A stretch of DNA of 64,000 bases, from contig JADJPO010000006.1 of the NCBI GenBank assembly GCA_016713225.1, forward strand, positions 62,001-126,000, given 5' to 3'. Both the position numbers and the translations under genes were made by a program. Shown here piece after piece: positions 1-9,581 of this stretch. This DNA comes from Kineosporiaceae bacterium. Its GTDB lineage: Bacteria > Actinomycetota > Actinomycetes > Actinomycetales > Kineosporiaceae. The notes beneath the pieces are model-generated. The model saw only the letters and a list, made by a program, of their open reading frames with translations. It was not told where the DNA came from and did no database searches. Within the stretch, counting starts at the first letter, position 1, and the number at the start of each line of letters is the position of its first letter.

Positions 1-948
1 GGCCAACAGGCCGCCCGAGCGTGACCCGTCCATGCCGGGTGACATGTACTTGCCGCCCGACCAACCCACCAGGTGGAAGTACTGCGCGGTGCGTAACGCC
101 TTGTCGCGGAACAGCACGACCGACGAGCCCTTGGGGGCGTAGCCGTACTTGTGGGTGTCGATCGAGATCGAGGTGACCCCGGGGACGCGGAAGTCGAAGG
201 GGGGCAGGTCGTATCCGTGATCGGCGGCGAAGGCCAGGATGAACCCGCCCAGGCAGCCGTCGACGTGCAGCCCCACGCCGCGGGCGAGGGCCAGCTCCGA
301 GAGTGCACCGATCGGGTCGACGGTGCCGTACGGGTAGCTGCCGGCCGAGCCGATGATGGCCATGGTGTCGGCGTCGATCTGTGCGGCGACGTCCTGCGGG
401 CGCACCAGGGTGGTGTCGGGGTCGACCGGCACGGTGCGGCACTCGATGCCGAACAGGTGACAGCCCTTGTCGAAGGCGGCGTGCGCGGTCTCGGGCTTGA
501 CGATGTTGGGCGCGGTGATGCCCCGGGTGGCGCGGGCGTGCTCACGGTAGGCGAGCAGGGCGTGCAGGATGCTGCCCGTCCCACCGCTGGTGACCAGGCC
601 GGCGGGCTCGGTGGCCGGCGCGCCGTCCGGGTGTGGGCCGCTGATCGCCTCGCCGTGCATCAGGTCGAGCACCATCGCGATGATCTCGCCCTCGAACCGG
701 GTCATCGACGGGCACAGGTCGCGTTGCAGGGCGTTGACGTGGGCGAAGTGCCCGTACGCCCGGGTCAGGAAGGCGTAGTGGTCGGCGTCCCCGCTGTAGA
801 TCGTGCCCGAGATGCGGCCGTCGGCCCAGGTGGCGTCCTCGGCGGCGGCGATGGTGGCCAGCTCGTCGAGAATCGCCTGGCGTGGTCGGCCGTGGTCGGG
901 CAGCCCGCGGTTGACCGGGTAGCGCTCGGCGTAGGGGTACTCGCTCAT
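1..948 (-). CDS. PLP-dependent decarboxylase, sphinganine-1-phosphate aldolase type (C-terminus cut off)
   Basis: The first 316 residues of a pyridoxal-phosphate enzyme of the group II decarboxylase fold are visible; the rest lies outside the window. It reads MSEYPYAERYPVNRGLPDHG at the start and contains TSGGTGSILHALLAYR (cofactor phosphate region), HVDGCLGGFI, and SISIDTHKYGYAPKGSS, in which the Lys of DTHKYG is the expected Schiff-base lysine. The stretch YMSPGMDGSRSGG matches the sphingosine/sphinganine-1-phosphate lyase pattern more closely than glutamate decarboxylase. Such enzymes cleave a phosphorylated sphingoid base to an aldehyde and phosphoethanolamine; the bacterial substrate is not certain. 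The ATG at 948 follows a clear Gly/Ala-rich non-coding stretch. It is transcribed in the same direction as pgm but is separated from it by a hairpin. Confidence 0.85.
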   Translation of the reverse strand, partial: MSEYPYAERYPVNRGLPDHGRPRQAILDELATIAAAEDATWADGRISGTIYSGDADHYAFLTRAYGHFAHVNALQRDLCPSMTRFEGEIIAMVLDLMHGEAISGPHPDGAPATEPAGLVTSGGTGSILHALLAYREHARATRGITAPNIVKPETAHAAFDKGCHLFGIECRTVPVDPDTTLVRPQDVAAQIDADTMAIIGSAGSYPYGTVDPIGALSELALARGVGLHVDGCLGGFILAFAADHGYDLPPFDFRVPGVTSISIDTHKYGYAPKGSSVVLFRDKALRTAQYFHLVGWSGGKYMSPGMDGSRSGGLLA

Positions 949-1065
949 GGGCCTGCCTTCCGGGGGACTGCAGCGCGAGGCTACATGAATCACGTTCATG
1001 TTTATCCGGCCATGAGGATGACCATCCCGGTGTGCGTACCCGGCGATTGTCGTCCATCACGAAGA

Positions 1066-1122
1066 GATCACCGCCTTGCGGGGGTTCCCCCAGCTCGGGG
1101 AAGTCCCTGCAAGACGGTGATC
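1066..1122. repeat. Palindromic repeat, TGATCAC family, copy 1
   Basis: Imperfect 57-bp inverted repeat. The outer arms read GATCACCGCCTTGCGGGG and (reverse complement of the right side) GATCACCGTCTTGCAGGG; the inner stem is TTCCCC/GGGGAA. It lies 22 bp behind the stop codon of pgm, so it could end pgm transcription. It shares both the outer and the inner motif with the copy at 33588-33654. Confidence 0.75.
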
Positions 1123-1143
1123 ATGGGCGACTCGGCGGTGAAC

Positions 1144-2805
<1,662 letters not shown>

Positions 2806-2991
2806 GAGGAGCTCGTCCCTTCGTCACGCACTGTCTTGGTGGTGCATGTCCCCTGGTGGCGCCCGAGATGGTCGTCCCGCATCGGAGGCTAACGGGCGGT
2901 GAGGGCTGGTGCACGGTCCCATGGGTCCCGATGTGCGTCAGCCGGGCCAGGTCAGGGGCCGAGCGGGAGGATCAGACCGTTCCAGTCACCA

Positions 2992-3056
2992 TGATCACCG
3001 TTGGATCGCAGTCTGCTCCCGGTGAACCGGAGTGAACTGCGAGATAACAGTGATCA
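2992..3056. repeat. Palindromic repeat, TGATCAC family, copy 2
   Basis: 65-bp inverted repeat. The left arm begins TGATCACCGTTGGATCGCAG; the reverse complement of the right arm begins TGATCACTGTTATCTCGCAG. A short inner stem CGGT/ACCG closes the loop. Unlike the other copies it is in the divergent spacer between pgm and the HipA-like gene, ending 24 bp before the GTG start of the latter, so here it could affect promoter or translation instead of termination. Its core (ATCGCAGT..GCTCC) matches the perfect hairpin at 4356-4418. Confidence 0.75.
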
Positions 3057-3080
3057 TGACCAGCGCCTAGAGTTCGGGAC

Positions 3081-3905
3081 GTGCCCCCGTTGCGCGTCGT
3101 CCAGGCCACCGCCTATGTGACGCCGTTGCGTGAGGGTGGCTCGTTACCGGGACTGATCGAGGCGGACGACGACGGCATCTACGTCACCAAGTTCCGCGGC
3201 GCCGGGCAGGGCACCGCCTCACTGGTGGCCGAGGTCATCGTCGGTGAGCTCGGCCGCCGGCTCGGGGTGCGGGTGCCCGAGGTGGTGGTGGTCGAGCTCG
3301 ACGACCGCATCGCCCCGCGTGAACCCGACGAAGAGGTGCAGGACCTGCTGCGGGTCAGCGCCGGGGCCAACCTCGGCCTGGACTTCCTGCCCGGGTCGGT
3401 CGGCTATGACGGCCTGGGTCGGTGGGCGCCACCGGCTCGGGACGCCGCCCGGGTGCTGTGGCTGGACGCCGCTACCGCCAACGTCGACCGCACCTGGCGC
3501 AACCCCAACCTGCTGGTCTGGCACCGGCAGCTGTGGGCGATCGACCACGCCGGGGCGTTGGTCTTCCAGCACGCCTGGCCCGACCCGCTCGTGTGGGCGG
3601 TCAAGGTCTATGACCTGTCCGAGCACGTGCTGCTGCCGATGGCGCGCCGCCTGGACGCCGCGGCGTGGGCCGAGCTGGACGCCGCCTGTGCCGCTGCACT
3701 CACCGAGCCGGTACTGCGCGAGGTACTGGACGTCGTCCCGGACGAGTGGTTGCTCGACATGAACTCCGCCCGAAGCGACGCCGAGTCCCGTGAGCGCTCG
3801 GGCCTGCCCGCTCGCAGCGCCGACGCCTGGCGGGAGCGCTACGTCGTCCAGTTGCTGGCCCGGCTGGCCGGTGACCGCCCCTGGCAGCAGGGGTTGATCC
3901 CATGA
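3081..3905 (+). CDS. HipA-like kinase domain protein
   Basis: A 274-residue protein of the HipA-related kinase family that lacks a HipB partner. The N-terminal part (about 20-75) contains DDGIYVTKFRGAGQGTASL, the nucleotide-binding lobe with an invariant-lysine candidate in VTKFRG. The catalytic region (about 120-165) contains ATANVDRTWRNPNLLVW, with the Asp and Asn expected of a kinase loop, followed by the metal-binding AIDHAGAL. Known HipA enzymes phosphorylate seryl residues of glutamyl-tRNA synthetase; the target of this shorter subfamily is not known to me. It starts with GTG, and codon 22 is a rare TTA. The stop overlaps the start of the DUF3037 gene (ATGA), so the two are translationally coupled and probably act together. 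Confidence 0.8.
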   Translation: MPPLRVVQATAYVTPLREGGSLPGLIEADDDGIYVTKFRGAGQGTASLVAEVIVGELGRRLGVRVPEVVVVELDDRIAPREPDEEVQDLLRVSAGANLGLDFLPGSVGYDGLGRWAPPARDAARVLWLDAATANVDRTWRNPNLLVWHRQLWAIDHAGALVFQHAWPDPLVWAVKVYDLSEHVLLPMARRLDAAAWAELDAACAAALTEPVLREVLDVVPDEWLLDMNSARSDAESRERSGLPARSADAWRERYVVQLLARLAGDRPWQQGLIP

Positions 3906-4300
3906 GTGAACACTCTGTGCCCGAACGGGTTCCGTTCCAGTACACGGTGCTGCGCGCCGTCCCGCGGGTGGACCGCGGCGAATACCTGAACATCGGGGTG
4001 GTGCTCTACTGCCACCACACCGCCGACCGGCCGGGCCGGCTGGTGATCGACGTCCACCTGGACGACGCGCGGCTGCTCGCACTCGACCCGCAGCTCGACC
4101 TCGACACCGTGCACGCCGCGCTCGACGGCATCCGGGCCGTCTGCGAGGGCGGTGCCCAACCCGGGTGGACGACGGGTGAACGGTTCGGCTGGCTGACCGC
4201 CCCACGCAGCACCGTCGTCCAACCCGGGCCGGTGCACTCCGGCGTCACCGGTGACCCGCAGCGCACCCTCGACCGGTTGATGACCCGGCTGGTGCGCTGA
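3902..4300 (+). CDS. DUF3037 family protein
   Basis: A 132-residue protein with the DUF3037 signature near its start: FQYTVLRAVPRVDRGEYLNIGVVLYC. The family has no assigned biochemical function. There is no signal peptide or membrane segment, so it is cytoplasmic. The ATG overlaps the stop codon of the HipA-like kinase gene by four bases, and the same two-gene arrangement is, to my recollection, recurrent among bacteria, which makes a regulator, substrate or cofactor role for the kinase plausible. That role is inference. The gene is followed by a perfect 63-bp hairpin that also closes the convergent protease gene. Confidence 0.85.
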   Translation: MSEHSVPERVPFQYTVLRAVPRVDRGEYLNIGVVLYCHHTADRPGRLVIDVHLDDARLLALDPQLDLDTVHAALDGIRAVCEGGAQPGWTTGERFGWLTAPRSTVVQPGPVHSGVTGDPQRTLDRLMTRLVR

Positions 4301-4355
4301 GCTCGACCTGACACGACCCCGCCTGACCCGACCCCGCTGCCCACCACGCCTCGAA

Positions 4356-4418
4356 GATCACCGTTAGATCGCAGTTTGCTCCGGCTCGAGCGGAGCAAAC
4401 TGCGATCTAACGGTGATC
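4356..4418. repeat. Palindromic repeat, TGATCAC family, copy 3 (perfect hairpin)
   Basis: Perfect inverted repeat with 28-bp arms and a 7-base loop (GCTCGAG). The arm starts GATCACCGTTAGATCGCAGT and continues TTGCTCCG. It lies between the convergent DUF3037 and S8 protease genes, 55 bp behind one stop and 54 bp behind the other, and is well placed to terminate both. There is no U-tract, which is common for actinobacterial hairpin terminators. Confidence 0.85.
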
Positions 4419-4472
4419 ATGGACGGTCGCGGTGGGGGTGGGCTGGGGTCTGGGTGGTGCGGGCTCAGGTGC

Positions 4473-5780
4473 TCAGGTCTGCACCGGGGCGGGCGCCGCA
4501 GTCGTCACGGGGAAGCGGAAGCCCGCGGGCCGAGCCGTACCGGGCAGCAGCCGGATCACGCGCCCGAACCCCGGCAGCGCCGGCGCGGCGGCGAGCAGGG
4601 CCTCGTAGGCCTGGCGCGGCGTCCAGGCGGCGTCCCGGTTCGCCTGCAGCAGCCGGGCCACCGCACCCGCGATCTGCGGTGCCGCGAAGGAGGTGCCGGA
4701 CCACATCGCCCAGGAACTGGGGCCGAACACACTGCCGCCCGCCGCGGCGGTCTCGGTGCCGTCGACAAAGGTCGACACGATGCCCTCGCCGACGGTCGAG
4801 CAGCTCACCCAGTCGCCCCGGCTCGACCATTCCGTCGGCTGAAGCTCGGCGGTGAGGGCCGCCACGGCCACGACGTTCTTGAACGCCGCCGGCCACATCT
4901 CGGTGTCGTTGCCGTCGTTGCCGGCGGCGGCGATCACCAGAACCTCCGGGTACTCCGCCGCCAGGCGGCGCATCGCCAGCTGGAGCGCCAGCGGCGGCTC
5001 GCCGTCCGCGGTGTCGGTGCCGAGCGACAACGTCATGATCTCGTGGCCATCCGCGGCGGCCTGCAACAGGGTCGTCGCCAGTTCGTCCTCGCGCCCGACG
5101 CCGTCGCTGTCCAGCGCCTTGTACATCGTGATCTGTGCGCTCGGGCAGACCTGTTGCACCACACCCGCCACGAAGGTGCCGTGCCCGGCACCCAGGTCCA
5201 GTCGGTGCGGAGTGTCGTCGGCGCCGTCCAGCTCGTCACGGTTGGCGTCGGTGCGGGGCACCTCGGCCAGCCAGGCGTCCGAGCGCTTCTCCTTGGCCAG
5301 GCCGGTGTCGATCACGGCGATTCGCGCGGGCGGCTGCTCGGCAATGTCCGCGACGATCGCGCTGCTGTGGGTGAATCGGCGATCGGTGCGTTCGGGGGAG
5401 CTGTCCCCCTTGATCACCGAGCCCTCGGCCACGACGTGGATCGGCGCCGTCTGAACGGCCCCGGTGCGCTCGCGTCGGTAGAAGGTGTCGTCCGCCGACT
5501 CGGCGGTCTCCAGCGACCACTCCGTCGTGCCCCGGTCGAGGACGTGCACCAACCGCTCGTCCTTGACGTAGGCGTGATGCTCGGCCAGGTGCCGGCCGCG
5601 GGCGAAGTCGAACCAGCCGGCCCGGGCGAGTCGGCGGTCGGCATTGCGCTCCAGGGTGAACCGATCCCGGTGACTGAGCGCGGTCAGCTGCGCCCCGAGC
5701 CGTTCGCGTTCGGCGTCGGCGATGACCTGCTGGTCGGGCGAGTAGGAGTAGTCCCCGGGGCGGATCTGATGCCCGCTCAT
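4473..5780 (-). CDS. Intracellular subtilisin-like serine protease (S8)
   Basis: A 435-residue S8 protease. The catalytic triad is complete: Asp158 in RIAVIDTG, His200 in GAGHGTFVAG and Ser364 in SGTSFAAPQIAG, with the oxyanion Asn288 in AAAGNDG. There is no signal peptide and no transmembrane segment, so it should act in the cytoplasm, unlike most S8 enzymes. Residues 1-150 form an N-terminal region that does not look like the usual I9 propeptide (contains YVKDERLVHVLDRGTTEWSL), possibly a regulatory or recognition domain. The ATG at 5780 was chosen because upstream codons run into the divergent CHAT gene. The start lies only 94 bp from the likely CHAT start, so both probably share a control region. 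Substrate unknown; cleavage of, or by, the CHAT partner is an inference. Confidence 0.9.
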   Translation of the reverse strand: MSGHQIRPGDYSYSPDQQVIADAERERLGAQLTALSHRDRFTLERNADRRLARAGWFDFARGRHLAEHHAYVKDERLVHVLDRGTTEWSLETAESADDTFYRRERTGAVQTAPIHVVAEGSVIKGDSSPERTDRRFTHSSAIVADIAEQPPARIAVIDTGLAKEKRSDAWLAEVPRTDANRDELDGADDTPHRLDLGAGHGTFVAGVVQQVCPSAQITMYKALDSDGVGREDELATTLLQAAADGHEIMTLSLGTDTADGEPPLALQLAMRRLAAEYPEVLVIAAAGNDGNDTEMWPAAFKNVVAVAALTAELQPTEWSSRGDWVSCSTVGEGIVSTFVDGTETAAAGGSVFGPSSWAMWSGTSFAAPQIAGAVARLLQANRDAAWTPRQAYEALLAAAPALPGFGRVIRLLPGTARPAGFRFPVTTAAPAPVQT

Positions 5781-5874
5781 GCTGTGTCCCCTCGATGCGT
5801 AATCCTGTAGGGCGCCGCCGGTGGCGGTCTCTACGATGTGGCTGCAGTCTTCCCCCCGGCAGAGGCGGTTGGCC

Positions 5875-8556
5875 ATGGCTCCGACACCCGCGATCGCGGA
5901 GCCGGGGCACAGCCTGGTACGCCACGCCGAGCTGGCGTACGAAGGAGCGGTGTCCGACCCGCGTTCGTACATGGCGGCCACCAGAATCTTGATCGAGGAG
6001 AGCCGCCGCCGCGGCGACCACGAGGCGCTCGTCGTCGCGTTGCACGCCCTGGGCTGGATCGAGCACCTGCTGGTCGGCAACCACGCGGCTCGCCAGCGGC
6101 TCGACGCAGCGGTGCGGGTGGCCGAGCGCCACGGACTCACCCGACGCCTCCCCGAGCTGCTCGCCAGTCGGGCGGCGGTGAACCACGAGCTGGGCCGGAT
6201 GACCGCCGCGCACCACGATCTCGACCAGGCGCTGTCCTGGGCCACTCGGCACGGCGGCGAGATCGAGAGCGGCAGCCGGTGCCAGATCACCTTGCAGCGG
6301 GCCGTGTTGTGCCACAACCAGGGCGCCCTGATCGACGCCGGGCAGCTCTACCGCGAACTGCTCGCGCGCCCGTCCTGTCCACCGGCGGTGCACGTGAAGG
6401 CGGGTAACAACCTGGCTCACCTGCTCGCGATGTGCGGCCGGGCCGACGAAGGGCTGCCGTTCGCCGATGCGGCGCTGGACGGCGCCCAGGTGCTCGGACC
6501 GGGTCTGGCCGCAGCGGTCGCCCAGTCGCGCGCCTGGGTGTTGATGCAGTCCGGCCGGCTGTCCGAGAGCATGCGCGCCTTCGAGGACGCCGAGCGCCGG
6601 TTCGTCAAGGCCTCGATGCCCACCGCGGACTTCTCCGTCGAGTACGCCGACGCCCTGGTCGACCTGCGGCTGATGCGCGAGGCGGCCGAGGTCACCCAGC
6701 GGGCCGTCACGGACCTCGAACGGCTGGGCGCTCCGCTGATGGCGGCCGAGGCGCGACTGCGCCGTGCTCGGTTGTCGATGCTGGACGGCGAACCGGCCGA
6801 GGCGCTGCGACAGGTGGACGACGCCCTCGCGGCGCTGCGTCGACAACGTCGTCCGATGTGGGTGGCCGGGGCGCTGATCACCCGGGCCGAGCTGGTGATG
6901 GCCCTCGGGTCGGCCACCCCGGCCGATCTGCGCGCCATCCGGCGGGCAGCAGGAGCGCTCGAACGAGGACAGCTGAGCTCGGCGGTCGAGGCCCACCTCG
7001 TCGCGGGGCAGCTCGCCGACCGCCTGGGTCGCCGCGCCGCGGCGCTGGATTCCTGGCAGCGTGCCCACGAGCTCTCGCGCGGCCAATCCGTGCTGGTGCG
7101 GTTGCGCGGGCGGCTCGCGGCGGCGTCCGCTGCCGGTCTGACCGGGCGGCAGGGTGAGGTCGTGCGGCAGGCGCGCCTGGGTCTGGACGACCTGGCCCGC
7201 CACCGGGCCGCCCTGCCGTCGATGGAACTGCGGGCGCTGGCGTCGGGCCACGGTGAGCAGCTCGGGGTGTTGGGCCTGCGTGCGCTGGTGCCGACGGCGT
7301 CGGCGGCGCGGGTGCTGACCTGGTTGGAACGCACCCGGGCCGCGGCCATGGTGTTGGTGGACCCGCCCCCGGCACCCGAGATCCAGCAAGCGCTCGCGAC
7401 GCTGCGGGCGGTCGAGTCCGACCTGCGCGAGGCCCGCCGGGCGGACGCCGGGGCGTCGGTCGACCTGTCGGGGCGGGTGCGCTCGCTGGAACGCCGGATC
7501 CGCCGCGCCGCCTGGGCCACCACCGCGCAGGCCGCCGGCCAGGAACAGCTGGTGGGCGCCGCCTCGTTGCGGGCCGAGCTCGGCGGTGCGGTGCTGGTCG
7601 AGTTCGCGGTGTTGGACGGCGAGGTGCTGGCCGTCGTCGTCGAGCCGCGCCGTACCCGGATGGTTCGGCTGGGCTCGTACGCCAAGGTCGCGGCCGAGCG
7701 TGAGGCGCTGCGTTTCGCGATGCGGCGGCTGAGCCGGGGTGGCATCGCCGCCCGGTCGGCGCTGCGCTCGGCCGCCCTGGTGCTGGATCGGCTGGGGTTG
7801 TTGCTGCTCGAGCCGTTGCACTGCGCGCCGGACATCCCGTTGGTGATCGTCCCGGCGCGGGGGTTGCACGGCGTCCCTTGGTCGGCGCTGCAGCAGGCGC
7901 CGGTGAGCGTGGCGCCGTCCGCGTCGATGTGGCTGCGGACCCGCACCCCACCGGTGCCCGCGACGCCGGCGCGGGGCGCGGACGTCGTCCTGGTGGCGGG
8001 CCCCGATCTGCCCGGCGCGTTGGCCGAGGTGAGCGTGCTCGAGGCGGTGTACGCGCCGACTTCGGCGAGGGTGATGCTGCCCCCGGCGAGCACGGTGCAG
8101 GCGGTGACCGCGGCGTTGTCGTCGGCGCGGGTGGCGCACCTGGCGTGCCACGGGTTCCTGCGCACCGACAACCCGACGTTCTCCTCGTTCCAGCTCAGTG
8201 ACGGATCGCTGACCGTGCACGAGCTGGCCGCCTCCAGTCGGTTGGTGCACCGCGTGGTGCTGGCGGCATGCCGCTCGGGGGCGCAGGTCAGCTACGCCGG
8301 TGAGGAGGTGCTCGGCTTCGTCAGTGCGTTCATGGCCCGCGGGACGGCGGGCATGGTGGCCGCCACCATGCCGGTGCCGGACGGCGAGAGCGTGCCGCTG
8401 ATGTCGGCGCTGCACGGCCGGATCGCGCAGGGCGACACCTTGTCGCAGGCGTTGTGGACGGCGCGGGCCTCGGTGGGCGCCGTCGCCGAGGACTTCACGG
8501 ACCGACCGGTGGACTTCATGGCCTGGTTCGCCTACACGGCCTACGGCGCGGCCTGA
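5875..8556 (+). CDS. TPR-CHAT caspase-like protease
   Basis: An 893-residue protein. About residues 20-480 consist of helical TPR-type repeats rich in Ala and Leu, with pairs such as LLVGNHAARQRLDAAVRVAE. A charged linker follows, then a C-terminal CHAT peptidase domain (about 560-893). The CHAT catalytic dyad is visible: His759 in VAHLACHGFLRTD and Cys799 in VVLAACRSGAQVSYAGEE. The ending DRPVDFMAWFAYTAYG is typical of CHAT domains. No signal peptide or membrane segment is seen. Known CHAT proteases include separase-like enzymes and the gasdermin- or gRAMP-associated ones; none of those partners is nearby. In-frame starts exist at 5821 (GTG) and 5836 (ATG); 5875 is preferred because AGAGGCGG precedes it. 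The divergent S8 gene is the obvious functional partner. Confidence 0.88.
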   Translation: MAPTPAIAEPGHSLVRHAELAYEGAVSDPRSYMAATRILIEESRRRGDHEALVVALHALGWIEHLLVGNHAARQRLDAAVRVAERHGLTRRLPELLASRAAVNHELGRMTAAHHDLDQALSWATRHGGEIESGSRCQITLQRAVLCHNQGALIDAGQLYRELLARPSCPPAVHVKAGNNLAHLLAMCGRADEGLPFADAALDGAQVLGPGLAAAVAQSRAWVLMQSGRLSESMRAFEDAERRFVKASMPTADFSVEYADALVDLRLMREAAEVTQRAVTDLERLGAPLMAAEARLRRARLSMLDGEPAEALRQVDDALAALRRQRRPMWVAGALITRAELVMALGSATPADLRAIRRAAGALERGQLSSAVEAHLVAGQLADRLGRRAAALDSWQRAHELSRGQSVLVRLRGRLAAASAAGLTGRQGEVVRQARLGLDDLARHRAALPSMELRALASGHGEQLGVLGLRALVPTASAARVLTWLERTRAAAMVLVDPPPAPEIQQALATLRAVESDLREARRADAGASVDLSGRVRSLERRIRRAAWATTAQAAGQEQLVGAASLRAELGGAVLVEFAVLDGEVLAVVVEPRRTRMVRLGSYAKVAAEREALRFAMRRLSRGGIAARSALRSAALVLDRLGLLLLEPLHCAPDIPLVIVPARGLHGVPWSALQQAPVSVAPSASMWLRTRTPPVPATPARGADVVLVAGPDLPGALAEVSVLEAVYAPTSARVMLPPASTVQAVTAALSSARVAHLACHGFLRTDNPTFSSFQLSDGSLTVHELAASSRLVHRVVLAACRSGAQVSYAGEEVLGFVSAFMARGTAGMVAATMPVPDGESVPLMSALHGRIAQGDTLSQALWTARASVGAVAEDFTDRPVDFMAWFAYTAYGAA

Positions 8557-8575
8557 GCTGTCTCTCGTCAGTCCA

Positions 8576-8640
8576 TGATCACTGTTTGGACTCCCGATTC
8601 GGGACGAAAACCCTGCAAAGTGGCGCCCAATCGGTGATCA
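8576..8640. repeat. Palindromic repeat, TGATCAC family, copy 4 (diverged)
   Basis: 65-bp element with outer arms TGATCACTGTTTGG and CCAATCGGTGATCA. The centre has decayed pairing but retains the CCCTGCA word seen in copies 1 and 5. It starts 20 bp behind the CHAT stop codon and ends 10 bp before the promoter of the next gene. Confidence 0.65.
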
Positions 8641-8650
8641 AGGACGGCGC

Positions 8651-8688
8651 TTGACGAGAAACTAATAAGCGCGCATAGTTTATACATG
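8651..8688 (+). promoter_or_regulatory. Promoter of the SRPBCC-EVE-MarR genes with overlapping inverted repeat; likely leaderless start
   Basis: A -35-like TTGACG (8651-8656) is followed after 17 bp by CATAGT (8674-8679). That places the transcription start at about the ATG at 8686, predicting a leaderless transcript; no Shine-Dalgarno sequence is present. An inverted repeat AACTA...TAGTT (8660-8680) covers the spacer and the -10 box, the size and position expected of a MarR operator. The MarR gene three positions downstream is the candidate binder. Confidence 0.5.
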
Positions 8689-9144
8689 ACGACTCTCGCC
8701 ACCGCCCACGCCACCTCGACCGCCGAGCCCGCCGCGTTCTTCGCACGCTGGGCCGACATGGCCACCTGGCCGCAGTGGAACCTCGACACCGAGTGGGTCC
8801 GACTCGACGGCCCGTTCGTCGCCGGCGCCACCGGAACGCTGAAGCCGAAGGGTGGCCCCACGGTGTCGTTCGTGATCGAGCGACTGGTCGAGGGCCGCGA
8901 GTTCGTCGACACCTCGCGCCTGCTCGGGGCACGGCTCACCTTCGACCACCAAGTGAGCAGGACGCCGGGTGGCACCGCGGTGACGGTGACCGTGTCGATG
9001 TCCGGACCGCTCGCCCGGGTGTGGACGCTGATCCTGGGCAGGGACATCGCGGCGACGCTGCAGGGCGACCTCGACCGGCTCGTCGAGGTGGCCGAGAATC
9101 CCGAGGGCGCAGAGCGGGTCGGGGTGGCCGAGGGCGCCCTCTGA
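8686..9144 (+). CDS. SRPBCC (START-like) small-ligand-binding protein
   Basis: A 152-residue protein of the polyketide-cyclase/SRPBCC fold. It has the usual opening, in which the second element AEPAAFFARWADMATWPQWN sets up the Trp-rich pocket entrance, a central beta sheet, and the C-terminal helix GRDIAATLQGDLDRLVEVAE. Such proteins bind hydrophobic small molecules or act as cyclases; the ligand cannot be told. The ATG is directly at the predicted transcription start. The gene is followed by EVE (TGATG overlap) and MarR genes in the same direction; SRPBCC genes are often placed next to small ArsR or MarR regulators, so coregulation is likely. Confidence 0.8.
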   Translation: MTTLATAHATSTAEPAAFFARWADMATWPQWNLDTEWVRLDGPFVAGATGTLKPKGGPTVSFVIERLVEGREFVDTSRLLGARLTFDHQVSRTPGGTAVTVTVSMSGPLARVWTLILGRDIAATLQGDLDRLVEVAENPEGAERVGVAEGAL

Positions 9145-9554
9145 TGGCCGCCTGGTTGGGCGTCGTCTCGGCCGAGCACGTGGCCCGCGGCGTGGCCCTG
9201 GGCATCGCCCAGACCAACCACGGCAAGCGCACCGGCCTGGCCCGGATGAGCCTCGGCGACGGCCTGATCTACTACTCGCCGCAGCAACGACTGGGCGGCT
9301 CCGAGCCGGTGCGGGCGTTCACGGCCGTCGGCCGCATCGCGGACGAGGTGATCTGGCAGGCCGATGAAGGCAGCTTCCGGCCCTGGCGGCGCCGGGTCGA
9401 GTACGACCTCGACGCCCGGTCCGTGCCGATCGCGCAGCTTCGCGACCGGTTGGATCTGACAGCGGCCCCGAACTGGGGGTATGCCCTGCGCCGGGGACTG
9501 CTCCCCCTGAGCGAGCGCGACGTCGACCTGATCCGCGAGACGATGACGTCGTGA
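9144..9554 (+). CDS. EVE domain protein
   Basis: A 136-residue single-domain EVE protein. It contains the family's features: MAAWLGVVSAEHVARGVALG at the start, KRTGLARMSLGDGLIYYSPQ in the middle, and FTAVGRIADEVIW before the C-terminal barrel strand. EVE domains belong to the PUA-like fold and recognise modified nucleic acid bases such as 5-methylcytosine in DNA or modified tRNA positions. It starts within the stop codon of the SRPBCC gene (TGATG), so the two are cotranslated. The neighbouring base-excision glycosylase gene 0.5 kb downstream makes a link with DNA modification or repair possible, but that is inference. Confidence 0.85.
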   Translation: MAAWLGVVSAEHVARGVALGIAQTNHGKRTGLARMSLGDGLIYYSPQQRLGGSEPVRAFTAVGRIADEVIWQADEGSFRPWRRRVEYDLDARSVPIAQLRDRLDLTAAPNWGYALRRGLLPLSERDVDLIRETMTS

Positions 9555-9581
9555 TGACCTCGTGATGCCGTCGAGGACGTC

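Noticed and set aside
3081..3905. Classical HipBA toxin-antitoxin module
   Set aside because: There is no HipB-type helix-turn-helix gene upstream and the protein is much shorter than HipA (about 440 residues).
5875..8556. CHAT protein as part of a gasdermin or gRAMP/Craspase system
   Set aside because: No gasdermin-like small protein, gRAMP or CRISPR component was found in the neighbouring genes.
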